Source: Rhodocyclaceae bacterium
GTDB lineage: Bacteria > Pseudomonadota > Gammaproteobacteria > Burkholderiales > Rhodocyclaceae
Length of the DNA stretch: 52,769 nucleotides
Reading direction: 5' to 3'
NCBI GenBank assembly: GCA_013388985.1
Contig: JACAEF010000037.1
Span: 1 to 52,769, forward strand
Shown here in pieces: positions 1-7,052 of this stretch. The notes beneath the pieces were generated by a model, which did no database searches, was not told the DNA's origin, and saw nothing but the letters and a program-made list of their open reading frames with translations. The position numbers and the translations under genes are program-made. Every line of letters starts with the position of its first letter. The first letter of the stretch is position 1.

Positions 1-969
1 CACACGATGGAACGCAAGCGCGGCGAAGGTCTGGTCTTCATCAACTGCATGGAAAAGCTGACGATGAACGCGCCGAAGGAAACGCTGCGCGTGCGGCTGC
101 GCTCGGCGCTCGATGCCGGCATCGACGGCATCACCCTCGCCGCAGGCCTGCATTTGGGCTCCTTCGCGCTGATGGAGGATCACCCGCGTTTCCACGACGC
201 CAAGCTCGGCATCATCGTCTCTTCCCTGCGTGCCTTGCAGCTGTTCATCAAGAAGAGCGCGCGCACCCGACGGCTGCCGGACTATGTCGTCGTCGAGGGC
301 CCGCTCGCCGGCGGCCACCTCGGTTTCGGCATGGACTGGGCGGAATACGATCTGGCCGCCATCGTCGCCGAGATCCGCGCCTGGCTGGAGGCCGAGCAGC
401 TCGCGATCCCTCTGATTCCCGCCGGCGGCATCTTCACCGGCGGTGATGCGGTCGGCTTCCTCGAAAATGGCGCCGCGGCGGTGCAGGTGGCGACGCGCTT
501 CACCGTCTCGAAGGAATGCGGACTGCCCGACGACGTCAAGCAGGAGTATTTCAAGGCCGACGAGGACGACATCGTCGTGAATACCATCTCGCCCACCGGC
601 TATCCGATGCGCATGCTGAAGCACAGCCCGGCGATCGGCGACGGCATCCGTCCCAACTGCGAGGCCTATGGCTATCTGCTCGATGCCAACGGCCGCTGTT
701 CCTACATCGACGCCTACAACCGCGAGGTTGCCGCGCATCCGGGCGCGAAGAAGATTCACGTTTGGGACAAGACCTGCCTGTGCACGCAGATGCGCAACTT
801 CGACCTTTGGACCTGTGGGCATTACACCTACCGGCTCAAGGACACCTCGCGGCGCCGACCGGACGGCACGTGGCAGCTGCTGACCGCCGAACACGTCTTC
901 AACGACTATCGCTACAGCAAGGAGGGGGTGATCGCCCTGCCTCCTGCGGAGGACGCGCAGCAGTCCTGA
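1..969 (+). CDS. Nitronate monooxygenase-family FMN enzyme, 5' partial
   Basis: The reading frame is open from base 1 (His-Thr precede the first Met at base 7), so the N-terminus lies outside the window. The visible 322 residues match the 2-nitropropane dioxygenase / nitronate monooxygenase TIM-barrel family, which oxidises nitronates with FMN. Seen: the glycine-rich VVEGPLAGGHLG segment near residue 97, the phosphate-binding PLIPAGGIFTGGDA segment near 135, and AAAVQVATRF. A Cys-rich C-terminal part (CLCTQ...CGHY) is longer than in short family members. The exact substrate cannot be told; related proteins are often annotated only as NAD(P)H-dependent flavin oxidoreductase. It is followed by a separate promoter. 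Confidence 0.82.
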   Translation, partial: HTMERKRGEGLVFINCMEKLTMNAPKETLRVRLRSALDAGIDGITLAAGLHLGSFALMEDHPRFHDAKLGIIVSSLRALQLFIKKSARTRRLPDYVVVEGPLAGGHLGFGMDWAEYDLAAIVAEIRAWLEAEQLAIPLIPAGGIFTGGDAVGFLENGAAAVQVATRFTVSKECGLPDDVKQEYFKADEDDIVVNTISPTGYPMRMLKHSPAIGDGIRPNCEAYGYLLDANGRCSYIDAYNREVAAHPGAKKIHVWDKTCLCTQMRNFDLWTCGHYTYRLKDTSRRRPDGTWQLLTAEHVFNDYRYSKEGVIALPPAEDAQQS

Positions 970-982
970 GGTGGCGCCGTAT

Positions 983-996
983 TTGACGTCTGTCAA
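983..996. promoter_or_regulatory. FNR/Anr/Dnr-type box upstream of the hemerythrin operon
   Basis: TTGAC-GTCT-GTCAA is a perfect inverted repeat fitting the FNR/Anr/Dnr consensus TTGAT-N4-ATCAA. Its centre lies about 67 bp before the ATG at 1057. An activating box at -41.5 would start transcription near 1031. Three regulators of this family are encoded in the window. Function is inferred. Confidence 0.7.
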
Positions 997-1056
997 GGCA
1001 TCGAGGGCCGCGAGCAGCGAGAATGGCAACTCCTTGCAAAACGACCCGAGTTGCCG

Positions 1057-1503
1057 ATGTCCTCCCTGACCGAACCGTTACGTCACCACCACCAGCATTG
1101 CGACGACCTGTTCGTCGCCGCGGAAAATGCCGTGCGCGAAGGCGATTGGTCGCGCGCCCGGCGTGAGCTGTCCGCTTTTCTCGCCGCGATGGAAACCCAT
1201 TTCGACACCGAGGAGGAAACCTTGTTTCCCGCCTTCGAAGCCGCCACCGGCATGAATATGGGGCCGACGCGCATGATGCGCCATGAGCATGCGCAGATGC
1301 GCGATCTGTTTCGGCAGATGGATGCGGCGCTGGAGAGCCGCGATGCCACCGCTTACGCCAGCGCCGCCGATACGCTATTGGTGATGATGCAGCAGCACAA
1401 CATGAAAGAGGAGAACATCCTCTATCCGATGTGCGATCGGGGCCTGGATGCCCAGGCCGCGGCGCTGGGCCCCGTCTTGCGGGAACGGCTGGAGGTGGAA
1501 TGA
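1057..1503 (+). CDS. Hemerythrin HHE-domain protein
   Basis: A soluble 148-residue four-helix protein of the bacterial hemerythrin-like (HHE) family, which binds O2, NO or iron at a di-iron site. Candidate ligands are visible in order: HHHQHCDD near residue 10, HFDTEEE near 49, HEHAQM near 74 and HNMKEEN near 113. I chose ATG 1057 over the TTG two codons upstream. The stop overlaps the next ATG (ATGA), and the genes that follow are a DUF2249 protein and a membrane protein, a grouping typical of NO- or O2-responsive loci. The FNR-type box upstream suggests low-oxygen induction. A role in NO handling or di-iron repair is inference. Confidence 0.85.
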   Translation: MSSLTEPLRHHHQHCDDLFVAAENAVREGDWSRARRELSAFLAAMETHFDTEEETLFPAFEAATGMNMGPTRMMRHEHAQMRDLFRQMDAALESRDATAYASAADTLLVMMQQHNMKEENILYPMCDRGLDAQAAALGPVLRERLEVE

Positions 1504-1733
1504 CGGCCGCCGTCTCGCCCGCACGGATCATCGACGGCCGGGAAATGCAGCCGCCCGAGCCGCTCGAAAAAACGCTCGAAGCGCTCGACGGTCTGCCCCG
1601 CGGCGAGGAGCTGCTGTTGCTGCTCTATTGTCACCCGCTGCCGTTGTTCAACATCCTGCGCAATCATGGCTTCGTCTGGCAGGAGGACATCCTCGATGAC
1701 GGCACGCACGAGATTCGCATCCGGCACGGCTGA
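1500..1733 (+). CDS. DUF2249-domain small protein
   Basis: A 77-residue protein resembling DUF2249, a TusA-like alpha/beta fold. Seen: an N-terminal IIDGREMQPPEPLEKTLEAL stretch, then LPRGEELLLLLYCHPLPLFNIL and a C-terminal WQEDILDDGTHEIRI strand. The ATG overlaps the hemerythrin stop, implying translational coupling. A longer reading frame from 1431 exists but would overlap the hemerythrin gene by 70 bp and lacks family similarity. DUF2249 genes are frequent beside hemerythrin and NO-related genes; the biochemical role is unknown. One cysteine (YCHP) sits in the middle of the fold. Confidence 0.75.
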   Translation: MTAAVSPARIIDGREMQPPEPLEKTLEALDGLPRGEELLLLLYCHPLPLFNILRNHGFVWQEDILDDGTHEIRIRHG

Positions 1734-1753
1734 TCCGGCACGAGGAATGTGCC

Positions 1754-3055
1754 TTGCATCCTGATCTCTCCTTCGATCAGGCGCCGCCGATCGATGTCCC
1801 GTTCCGCTTTTTCCTGACCGCGCCGCTGTTCGGCATCGCGGCAGGGCTGCTGCTCGCGATCGTCGGCGGCGAGATGTTCGCATCGCGCTGGATGCCCCCG
1901 GCGCTGGCCGGCACCCATCTGCTGGTGCTCGGCTTCATGTTGCAGGCGATGTGCGGGGCGCTCTTGCAGTTTCTGCCCGTGGCGGCCGGAGCGAACATCT
2001 GGCGTCCCCGCTGGGTGGCCGGGGTGGTGCACCCGTTGCTGGCCGTCTCGGCCGTGCTGCTGGTGACGGCCTTCCTCAGCCAGCGCTCCGGACTCTTTCT
2101 GGCTGCTGCTATCGGGCTGGCGCTGGGGCTCGGCCTCTTTGCCGTCGTGACGGGGATCGCGCTCTGGCGCACGCCCGCGCGCGGCGCGACCGTGATGGCG
2201 CTGCGTCTGGCCTTGCTCGGCCTCGTCGCGACGCTGAGCCTCGGCATCCTGCTCGCGACGGGGCTGGCGCGGGGCAGCGACTGGCCGCTTCTGGCGCTCA
2301 CCGATCTGCATGCCGCCTGGGGGCTGGGCGGCTGGGCGCTGATCCTACTGGCCGGGGTGTCCTACTACGTGGTGCCGATGTTCCAGCTCACGCCGGCTTA
2401 TCCCGCCCGGTTGGCACGCAGCTTGCCACTGCTCCTGCTCGCGGTTCTGGCGGGCTGGTCGCTGACCTTCGATCCGGGCGCGGCGGGCAGACAGCAGGTG
2501 GCGTTCATCGGCGGGGTGGCGGTGAGCAGCGCCTATGCCGTATCCACCTTGCGCTTGCAGCAGCGCCGCCGCCGCAAGGTGAGCGACGCCACTTTCCTGT
2601 TCTTCCGCGTCGCGATGCTGGCTCTACTCGGCGTGTTCGTCTCCGCTCTGGCGATCACTCTGCTGCCGGCCCTGCAGAACGAGCCGCGCGGCGCGGTGTG
2701 GATCGGCCTGCTCGCCATCGTCGGCGTGTTCGTCTCGGCGATCAACGGCATGCTCTACAAGATCGTGCCGTTCTTGAACTGGCTGCATCTGCAGAACTTA
2801 TGCGGGATGCGGGCCATGCCGCCGACGATGCACCAGATGATCCCGGAAAGGCGCATGCGCGGACAGTTCTATCTGCATCTGGCGGCCTTGGGAATGTTGC
2901 TGGCGGCCGTGTGGTGGCCGCTGCTGGCGCGGCCGGCCGGTCTGCTGTTCGCGGCGTCCTGCGCCTGGCTGGGGTACAACCTGCTCGGCGCGGTGGGCGT
3001 CTATCGCGCCTTCAAAACTCGTATTCGCGCAGACGCTTCAGATCGCCGATCTTGA
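1754..3055 (+). CDS. Polytopic membrane protein (NnrS/heme-copper-oxidase-like)
   Basis: A 433-residue protein with roughly 11-12 hydrophobic helices. Several histidines occur in or near membrane segments (GTHLLVLGF, VVHPLL, DLHAAWGLGGWA), the pattern of NnrS-like or heme-copper-oxidase-subunit-I-like proteins seen beside hemerythrin genes in denitrifiers. The start is TTG 1754, chosen because GAGGA at 1742-1746 is correctly spaced and no in-frame ATG is near. It is the third gene of the FNR-box operon. The last 44 bp overlap the convergent regulator gene ending at 3012. Heme binding and a link to NO tolerance are inferences. Confidence 0.7.
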   Translation: MHPDLSFDQAPPIDVPFRFFLTAPLFGIAAGLLLAIVGGEMFASRWMPPALAGTHLLVLGFMLQAMCGALLQFLPVAAGANIWRPRWVAGVVHPLLAVSAVLLVTAFLSQRSGLFLAAAIGLALGLGLFAVVTGIALWRTPARGATVMALRLALLGLVATLSLGILLATGLARGSDWPLLALTDLHAAWGLGGWALILLAGVSYYVVPMFQLTPAYPARLARSLPLLLLAVLAGWSLTFDPGAAGRQQVAFIGGVAVSSAYAVSTLRLQQRRRRKVSDATFLFFRVAMLALLGVFVSALAITLLPALQNEPRGAVWIGLLAIVGVFVSAINGMLYKIVPFLNWLHLQNLCGMRAMPPTMHQMIPERRMRGQFYLHLAALGMLLAAVWWPLLARPAGLLFAASCAWLGYNLLGAVGVYRAFKTRIRADASDRRS

Positions 3056-3713
3056 TGTGCTTGCCCTGCATCTCGATCAGCCGGGCTTCGGCGAGATCGT
3101 GCAGGATGCGCGAGAGCGTTTCCGACGTCAGGTTGAGCCGCGAGGCGATCACCTGCTTCGAGGTCGGCAGGGTGATCTCGATGCTGCCCTCGCAATGCTC
3201 GTTCGGGCAGTGCTGCAGCAGATAGCCGATCACGCGCTGGGCGCTGGAACGCAGGCTGTAGGATTCGACATCCAGGATCAGCGAATGCAGGCGCATCGCC
3301 AGGCCGGAGAGCATGTTGCGCGCGAAGGAGTTGTCCGTTTCGAGCAGCTCGAAGAGCGCGTCGCGCGGCACATAGAGCAACAGGGTGTCGGCCAGCGCCT
3401 GGGCGAACACCGGATAGGGGCGCTGGGCGAAGACCGCGGCCTCGCCGAAGCTCTGCCGCGGGCCGAGGATTTCGACGACCTTTTCGTTGCCGCTCGAGGA
3501 CGGAAAGGCGAGCTTGACCTGGCCGAAGACGATGAAATAGAAGCCATGGGCGATGTCGCCCCGCTGGAACAGCATTTCCCCCTTGGGCAGCCGCTTGCTG
3601 CGCGTGTGCGCGGCGAGATGGGCGATCTGGGCGGGCGTGAGTTCCTGGAACAGCGGCAGGCGGACCAGCAGCGCCGGAATGTCGATGCGGGTGTCGTGGG
3701 TTTCCTGCGTCAT
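3012..3713 (-). CDS. Crp/Fnr-family regulator (Dnr-like, no Fe-S cysteines)
   Basis: A 233-residue transcription factor with an N-terminal cyclic-nucleotide-binding-type beta-roll (about residues 15-130) and a C-terminal winged helix. The recognition helix reads SKQVIASRLNLTSETLSRIL; its E-x-x-S-R pattern is the one that reads TTGA-type half sites in FNR and Dnr. It lacks the N-terminal cysteine cluster of FNR, so it probably does not sense O2 through a 4Fe-4S cluster. The start is the internal ATG at 3713, because GAGGAGAA lies directly upstream; a longer frame to 3746 has no such site. It is followed on the other strand by the hemerythrin operon, overlapping it tail to tail. A heme/NO-sensing Dnr role is possible. 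Confidence 0.83.
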   Translation of the reverse strand: MTQETHDTRIDIPALLVRLPLFQELTPAQIAHLAAHTRSKRLPKGEMLFQRGDIAHGFYFIVFGQVKLAFPSSSGNEKVVEILGPRQSFGEAAVFAQRPYPVFAQALADTLLLYVPRDALFELLETDNSFARNMLSGLAMRLHSLILDVESYSLRSSAQRVIGYLLQHCPNEHCEGSIEITLPTSKQVIASRLNLTSETLSRILHDLAEARLIEMQGKHIKIGDLKRLREYEF

Positions 3714-3788
3714 TTCTCCTCCTCGAACGGGCGCAAACCATACCACAGGAACTCCTGTTGCGAGCGGTTGCGCGAGGGGGGCAAACGC

Positions 3789-4526
3789 TCAGGCGCGCCG
3801 TTCGGAAAGCAGCTTCTTGAGGCCGGCGACATCGAGAATCCGGATGTGTTTCTGGTGCACCGCGATCAGCCCTTCTTCCTGGAAGCGGGAGAAGGCGCGG
3901 CTGACGGTTTCGAGCTTGAGGCCCAGGTAGGAGCCGATTTCGTTGCGGGTCATGCGCAGGTTGAATTCGGTGGGCGAGTAGCCGCGCGCGGTAAAGCGCT
4001 GCGACAGGTTGAGCAGGAACGCGGCGAGGCGCTCCTCGGCGCGCATGATGCCCAAGAGCATCATCACGCCGTGATCGCGCACGATCTCGCGGCTCATGAC
4101 TTTGTGGAAATGGTGCTGCAGCGCGCCGATCGAGCGGGAATAGTTTTCCAGGTCGGCGAATGGAATGACGCAGACTTCGCTGTCCTCGAGGGCGACGGCA
4201 TTGCAGGCGTGTTTCTCGCTGCCGATGCCGTCGAGACCGAGGATCTCGCCGGCCATCTGGAAGCCGGTGACCTGTTCGCGGCCGTCTTCGAGCAGCACGT
4301 CGGTCTTGAAAAAACCGGTCTTGATCGCATAGATGGCCTCGAAGGGGTCGCCGCTGCGGAACAGGTGCTGGCCGCGCAGGACGCGGCGCCGCAACGTGAC
4401 GAGCTCGTCGAGCTGGCCCATTTCCTGCTCCGAGAGGCCGACCGGCAGGCACAGCTCGCGCAGATTGCATTGCGAGCAGGCCTCACGCAGCGCCGGAACC
4501 GAGAGAGGGGCTAGCTTGGCCGGCAT
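3789..4526 (-). CDS. fnr: FNR, oxygen-sensing 4Fe-4S transcription regulator
   Basis: A 245-residue global regulator of the switch to anaerobic life. From the chosen start, cysteines 17, 20, 26 and 108 (ACSQCNLRELC and HACNA) match the ligands of the FNR 4Fe-4S cluster. The recognition helix is RNEIGSYLGLKLETVSRAF, with the E-x-x-S-R residues that read TTGAT. Start choice: ATG 4526 gives the usual betaproteobacterial N-terminus (MPAKLAPLS) and leaves the FNR box at 4548-4561 upstream. An in-frame ATG at 4586 has a better ribosome site but would place that box inside the gene. The gene is divergent from hemN, a classic FNR-controlled partner. Confidence 0.9.
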   Translation of the reverse strand: MPAKLAPLSVPALREACSQCNLRELCLPVGLSEQEMGQLDELVTLRRRVLRGQHLFRSGDPFEAIYAIKTGFFKTDVLLEDGREQVTGFQMAGEILGLDGIGSEKHACNAVALEDSEVCVIPFADLENYSRSIGALQHHFHKVMSREIVRDHGVMMLLGIMRAEERLAAFLLNLSQRFTARGYSPTEFNLRMTRNEIGSYLGLKLETVSRAFSRFQEEGLIAVHQKHIRILDVAGLKKLLSERRA

Positions 4527-4547
4527 GGCGCGCCATTCGGAAAGGCT

Positions 4548-4561
4548 TTGATCTGCGTCAA
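4548..4561. promoter_or_regulatory. FNR box in the fnr-hemN divergent region
   Basis: TTGAT-CTGC-GTCAA matches the FNR consensus with one mismatch. It lies 22 bp upstream of the chosen fnr start and about 116 bp upstream of the hemN start. It could mediate fnr autoregulation, hemN activation or both. Regulatory effect is inferred. Confidence 0.65.
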
Positions 4562-4670
4562 CGTGGGGCCGGCGCGCTTGCTGCATCCTGTGGCCTTCGT
4601 CCGGTCGGGAAACGCCCCGGCAGTGCGTGTTATTTTCATCGCGTCGTTATCGCGTTCATCGTTGCAAGTC

Positions 4671-6062
4671 GTGAGCCACTATCAAGAACTGATTTTCGAT
4701 CCGCAGATCATCCGTCGCTTCGATGTCAGCGGGCCGCGCTACACCTCCTACCCGACGGCCGACCGCTTCGTCGAGGCCTTCGATGCCTCGGCCTATCGTT
4801 CCTGGTTGGGCAAGCGCACGATCGGGGGAATCGGCAGGCCACTCTCATTATACTTTCACATCCCTTTCTGCAACACGATCTGCTACTACTGCGCCTGCAA
4901 CAAGATCATCACCAAGGATCACGGTCGCTCGGCGAAGTATCTGAGGTATCTCGGCAAGGAGCTCGCCTTGCAGGCGGAGGCGCTCGACGGGCCGCACGAC
5001 GTGGTGCAGCTCCATTGGGGCGGCGGCACGCCCACCTTCCTTTCGCACGACGAGATGCGCCGCCTGATGGAGATGACGCAGAAGCATTTCCGCCTGCTGC
5101 CGGACGGCGAATATTCGATCGAGGTCGATCCGCGCAAGGTCGATCGCGAGACGGTGAAGCTGCTCGCCGAGCTCGGCTTCAACCGCATGAGCGTCGGCGT
5201 GCAGGATTTCGACCCGCGCGTGCAGGCCGCGGTGAACCGCATCCAGACGCTCGACGAGACGCGCGTCGTCATCGAGGCGGCGCGCGAGTTCGGCTTCAAG
5301 GGCATCTCGGTCGACCTGATCTACGGCCTGCCCAAGCAGAACGTGATCAGCTTCAACCACACGCTCGACGAGGTGCTCAAGCTCGGCCCGGATCGCCTGT
5401 CGATCTACAACTACGCGCATCTGCCGAACCTCGCCAAGCCGCAGCGGCGCATCGATGAAGCCGATCTGCCCAGCCCGGATGCCAAGCTGCAGATCATCCA
5501 GCTGGCGATTCGCCGCCTCACCGACGCCGATTACGTCTTCATCGGCATGGACCACTTCGCCAAGCCGGACGACGAGCTCGCCATCGCCCAGCGCCAAGGC
5601 AGGCTGCACCGCAACTTCCAGGGCTACTCGACCCATGCCGAGGCCGATCTCCTGGCCTTCGGCGTTTCGGCGATCGGCAAGGTCGGGCCGACCTACAGCC
5701 AGAATTACCGCACGCTCGACGAATACTACGACGCGCTCGACCAGGGCCGCCTGCCGGTGATGCGCGGGCTGGAGCTCACCGCCGACGACCTGTTGCGCCG
5801 CTCGATCATCCAGGCCTTGATGTGCCATTTCGAGCTGTCGATCGAATCGATCGAGATCGCCCATCTGATCGACTTCAAGTCCTACTTCGCGCCCGAGCTC
5901 GCCGACCTGCGCGAAATGGAGGAGGCGGGGCTGTTGACCATCGACGATCAGTGGATCACCGTCGAGCCGAAGGGCCGCATCCTGGTGCGCGTGATCGCGA
6001 TGGTGTTCGACAAGTATCTGCGCGCCGACCGCGAGCGGGTCAGGTATTCAAAGGTGATTTGA
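4671..6062 (+). CDS. hemN: Oxygen-independent coproporphyrinogen III dehydrogenase
   Basis: A radical-SAM enzyme that converts coproporphyrinogen III to protoporphyrinogen IX without O2 in heme synthesis. The cluster motif C-x3-C-x2-C is seen in PFCNTICYYCAC, preceded by the family's GPRYTSYPTA segment. WGGGTPTF and the HemW/HemN C-terminal domain (LMCHFEL) are present. Length (463 residues) fits HemN. The start is GTG 4671, which aligns with the usual N-terminus; the open frame upstream has no family similarity. It is divergent from fnr, with a FNR box between. The stop codon merges with a copy of the 25-bp dispersed repeat. Confidence 0.93.
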   Translation: MSHYQELIFDPQIIRRFDVSGPRYTSYPTADRFVEAFDASAYRSWLGKRTIGGIGRPLSLYFHIPFCNTICYYCACNKIITKDHGRSAKYLRYLGKELALQAEALDGPHDVVQLHWGGGTPTFLSHDEMRRLMEMTQKHFRLLPDGEYSIEVDPRKVDRETVKLLAELGFNRMSVGVQDFDPRVQAAVNRIQTLDETRVVIEAAREFGFKGISVDLIYGLPKQNVISFNHTLDEVLKLGPDRLSIYNYAHLPNLAKPQRRIDEADLPSPDAKLQIIQLAIRRLTDADYVFIGMDHFAKPDDELAIAQRQGRLHRNFQGYSTHAEADLLAFGVSAIGKVGPTYSQNYRTLDEYYDALDQGRLPVMRGLELTADDLLRRSIIQALMCHFELSIESIEIAHLIDFKSYFAPELADLREMEEAGLLTIDDQWITVEPKGRILVRVIAMVFDKYLRADRERVRYSKVI

Positions 6063-6086
6063 AAGTCGGCGCTGGCAGCACGGCAC
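6062..6086 (+). repeat. 25-bp dispersed repeat, copy 1 (hemN 3' end)
   Basis: Matches AAAGTCGGCGYTGGY-N3-ACGGCAC (N3 = AGC). Its first A is the last base of the hemN stop, giving TGA-AAGTCGG, the same junction as the copy at 14857-14881. Confidence 0.85.
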
Positions 6087-6093
6087 GCGCTCC

Positions 6094-6236
6094 GCGCTTG
6101 TAAAAGTTACGTTGCGAGCGGGCTGAGGGCAAGGCGCACGGAGCGCAGCGACTGAGACATGACAATCTGTTAGGCGAGGGAGCGAGCACCGCGCAACACA
6201 GCCATCGGCCCGCGCAGCAGAAAATTTTACAAGCGC
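6094..6236 (-). repeat. ERIC-like palindromic element, copy 1
   Basis: Closed by a 12-bp perfect inverted repeat, GCGCTTGTAAAA (6094-6105) with TTTTACAAGCGC (6225-6236). The core is shared with copies at 6.9, 12.0, 33.5 and 43.3 kb but lies in reverse orientation to the first three. The central hairpin is TGACA (6160-6164) / TGTTA (6168-6172), with one G.T wobble. It fills the hemN to 6240 gap. Confidence 0.85.
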
Positions 6237-6239
6237 CCA

Positions 6240-6905
6240 GTGGATAATTCGTTTCTCGCGCTCTTCATCGTCGGCCTGCTCGGCGGCGGACACTGTGCCG
6301 GCATGTGCGGCGGCATCGTCGGCGCGCTCTCGCTGCAAGCGCCCAAGCAGGGCGCGGCGGCGGTGCTGGTGCATCTCGCTTACAACCTCGGGCGCATCGG
6401 CAGCTATGTGGCGGCCGGCCTCGTCGCCGGAGGGCTCGGCCAGGCGGCCGGCAACCTGCTCGCGCTGCAACACGGGCTCTATCTCTTCGCCAGCCTGATG
6501 CTGATCGCGATGGGGCTGTATCTGCTCGGCCTCACGCAGTTCCTGGCGCCGCTGGAACGCGGCGGCCAGACGTTGTGGCGACGCATCCAGCCGCTCACCG
6601 CGCGCTTCCTGCCGGTACGCGGGGTCGCACAAGCGCTTCCCTTGGGACTGCTCTGGGGGTGGCTGCCCTGCGGCCTCGTCTACAGCGCCTTGACCACGGC
6701 GCTCGCGGCCGGCTCGGCCGCCAAGGGCGCGTTGCTGATGCTCGCCTTCGGGCTGGGCACGTTGCCCAATCTGCTGCTCGCCGGCCTCTTGATGACGCGC
6801 TTTCGCCGCTTCGCCCAAGCCCGCGCCGTGCGCGTGGTTTCTGGTCTTCTGGTGCTCGGCTACGGGATAATTGGCTTCGTCAATTATTTCGGAAGCTTTG
6901 CATAA
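6240..6905 (+). CDS. TauE/SafE (DsbD_2-type) membrane protein
   Basis: A 221-residue integral membrane protein with about six helices, of the DsbD_2/UreH-like sulfite-exporter family often found beside copper ATPases and cytochrome-oxidase maturation genes. Seen: GLLGGGHCAGMCGGI at the N-terminus, and WGWLPCGLVYSAL in the second half, each a Cys/Gly-rich helix typical of the family. The start is GTG 6240; no ATG is near and no clear ribosome site is seen because a repeat element ends just upstream. The next gene is copA, supporting a role in copper or redox traffic to membrane oxidases (inference). The last 12 coding bases form the left arm of the next repeat element. Confidence 0.82.
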   Translation: MDNSFLALFIVGLLGGGHCAGMCGGIVGALSLQAPKQGAAAVLVHLAYNLGRIGSYVAAGLVAGGLGQAAGNLLALQHGLYLFASLMLIAMGLYLLGLTQFLAPLERGGQTLWRRIQPLTARFLPVRGVAQALPLGLLWGWLPCGLVYSALTTALAAGSAAKGALLMLAFGLGTLPNLLLAGLLMTRFRRFAQARAVRVVSGLLVLGYGIIGFVNYFGSFA

Positions 6906-7033
6906 GTTGCTGCGCGGGCGCATCGCTGCGTTGCGCGGTGCTCGGATGCTCGCCTATCTACTTGATATGTCTCGCATCCTGCGCTCCGGGCGCCTAGCGC
7001 TGCATCCCGCTCGCGGCCTTCTGCAGAGCTTCC
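6891..7033 (+). repeat. ERIC-like palindromic element, copy 2
   Basis: The outer stem is GGAAGCTTTGCA (6891-6902) with TGCAGAGCTTCC (7022-7033), 11 of 12 bp paired. The left arm is coding sequence for the last four residues of the upstream gene. The central hairpin is TATC (6955-6958) / GATA (6964-6967). The core (GCTGCGCGGGC, TTGCGCGGTGCTC, CTGCGCTCCGGGCGCC) is shared with the other copies. Confidence 0.85.
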
Positions 7034-7052
7034 TTTCCGTAGCTGAGAATAT

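Noticed and set aside
4527-4586. Longer FNR reading frame starting at 4586
   Set aside because: It has a good ribosome site but would put the FNR box inside the gene and add 20 residues not expected in betaproteobacterial FNR; kept as an alternative only.
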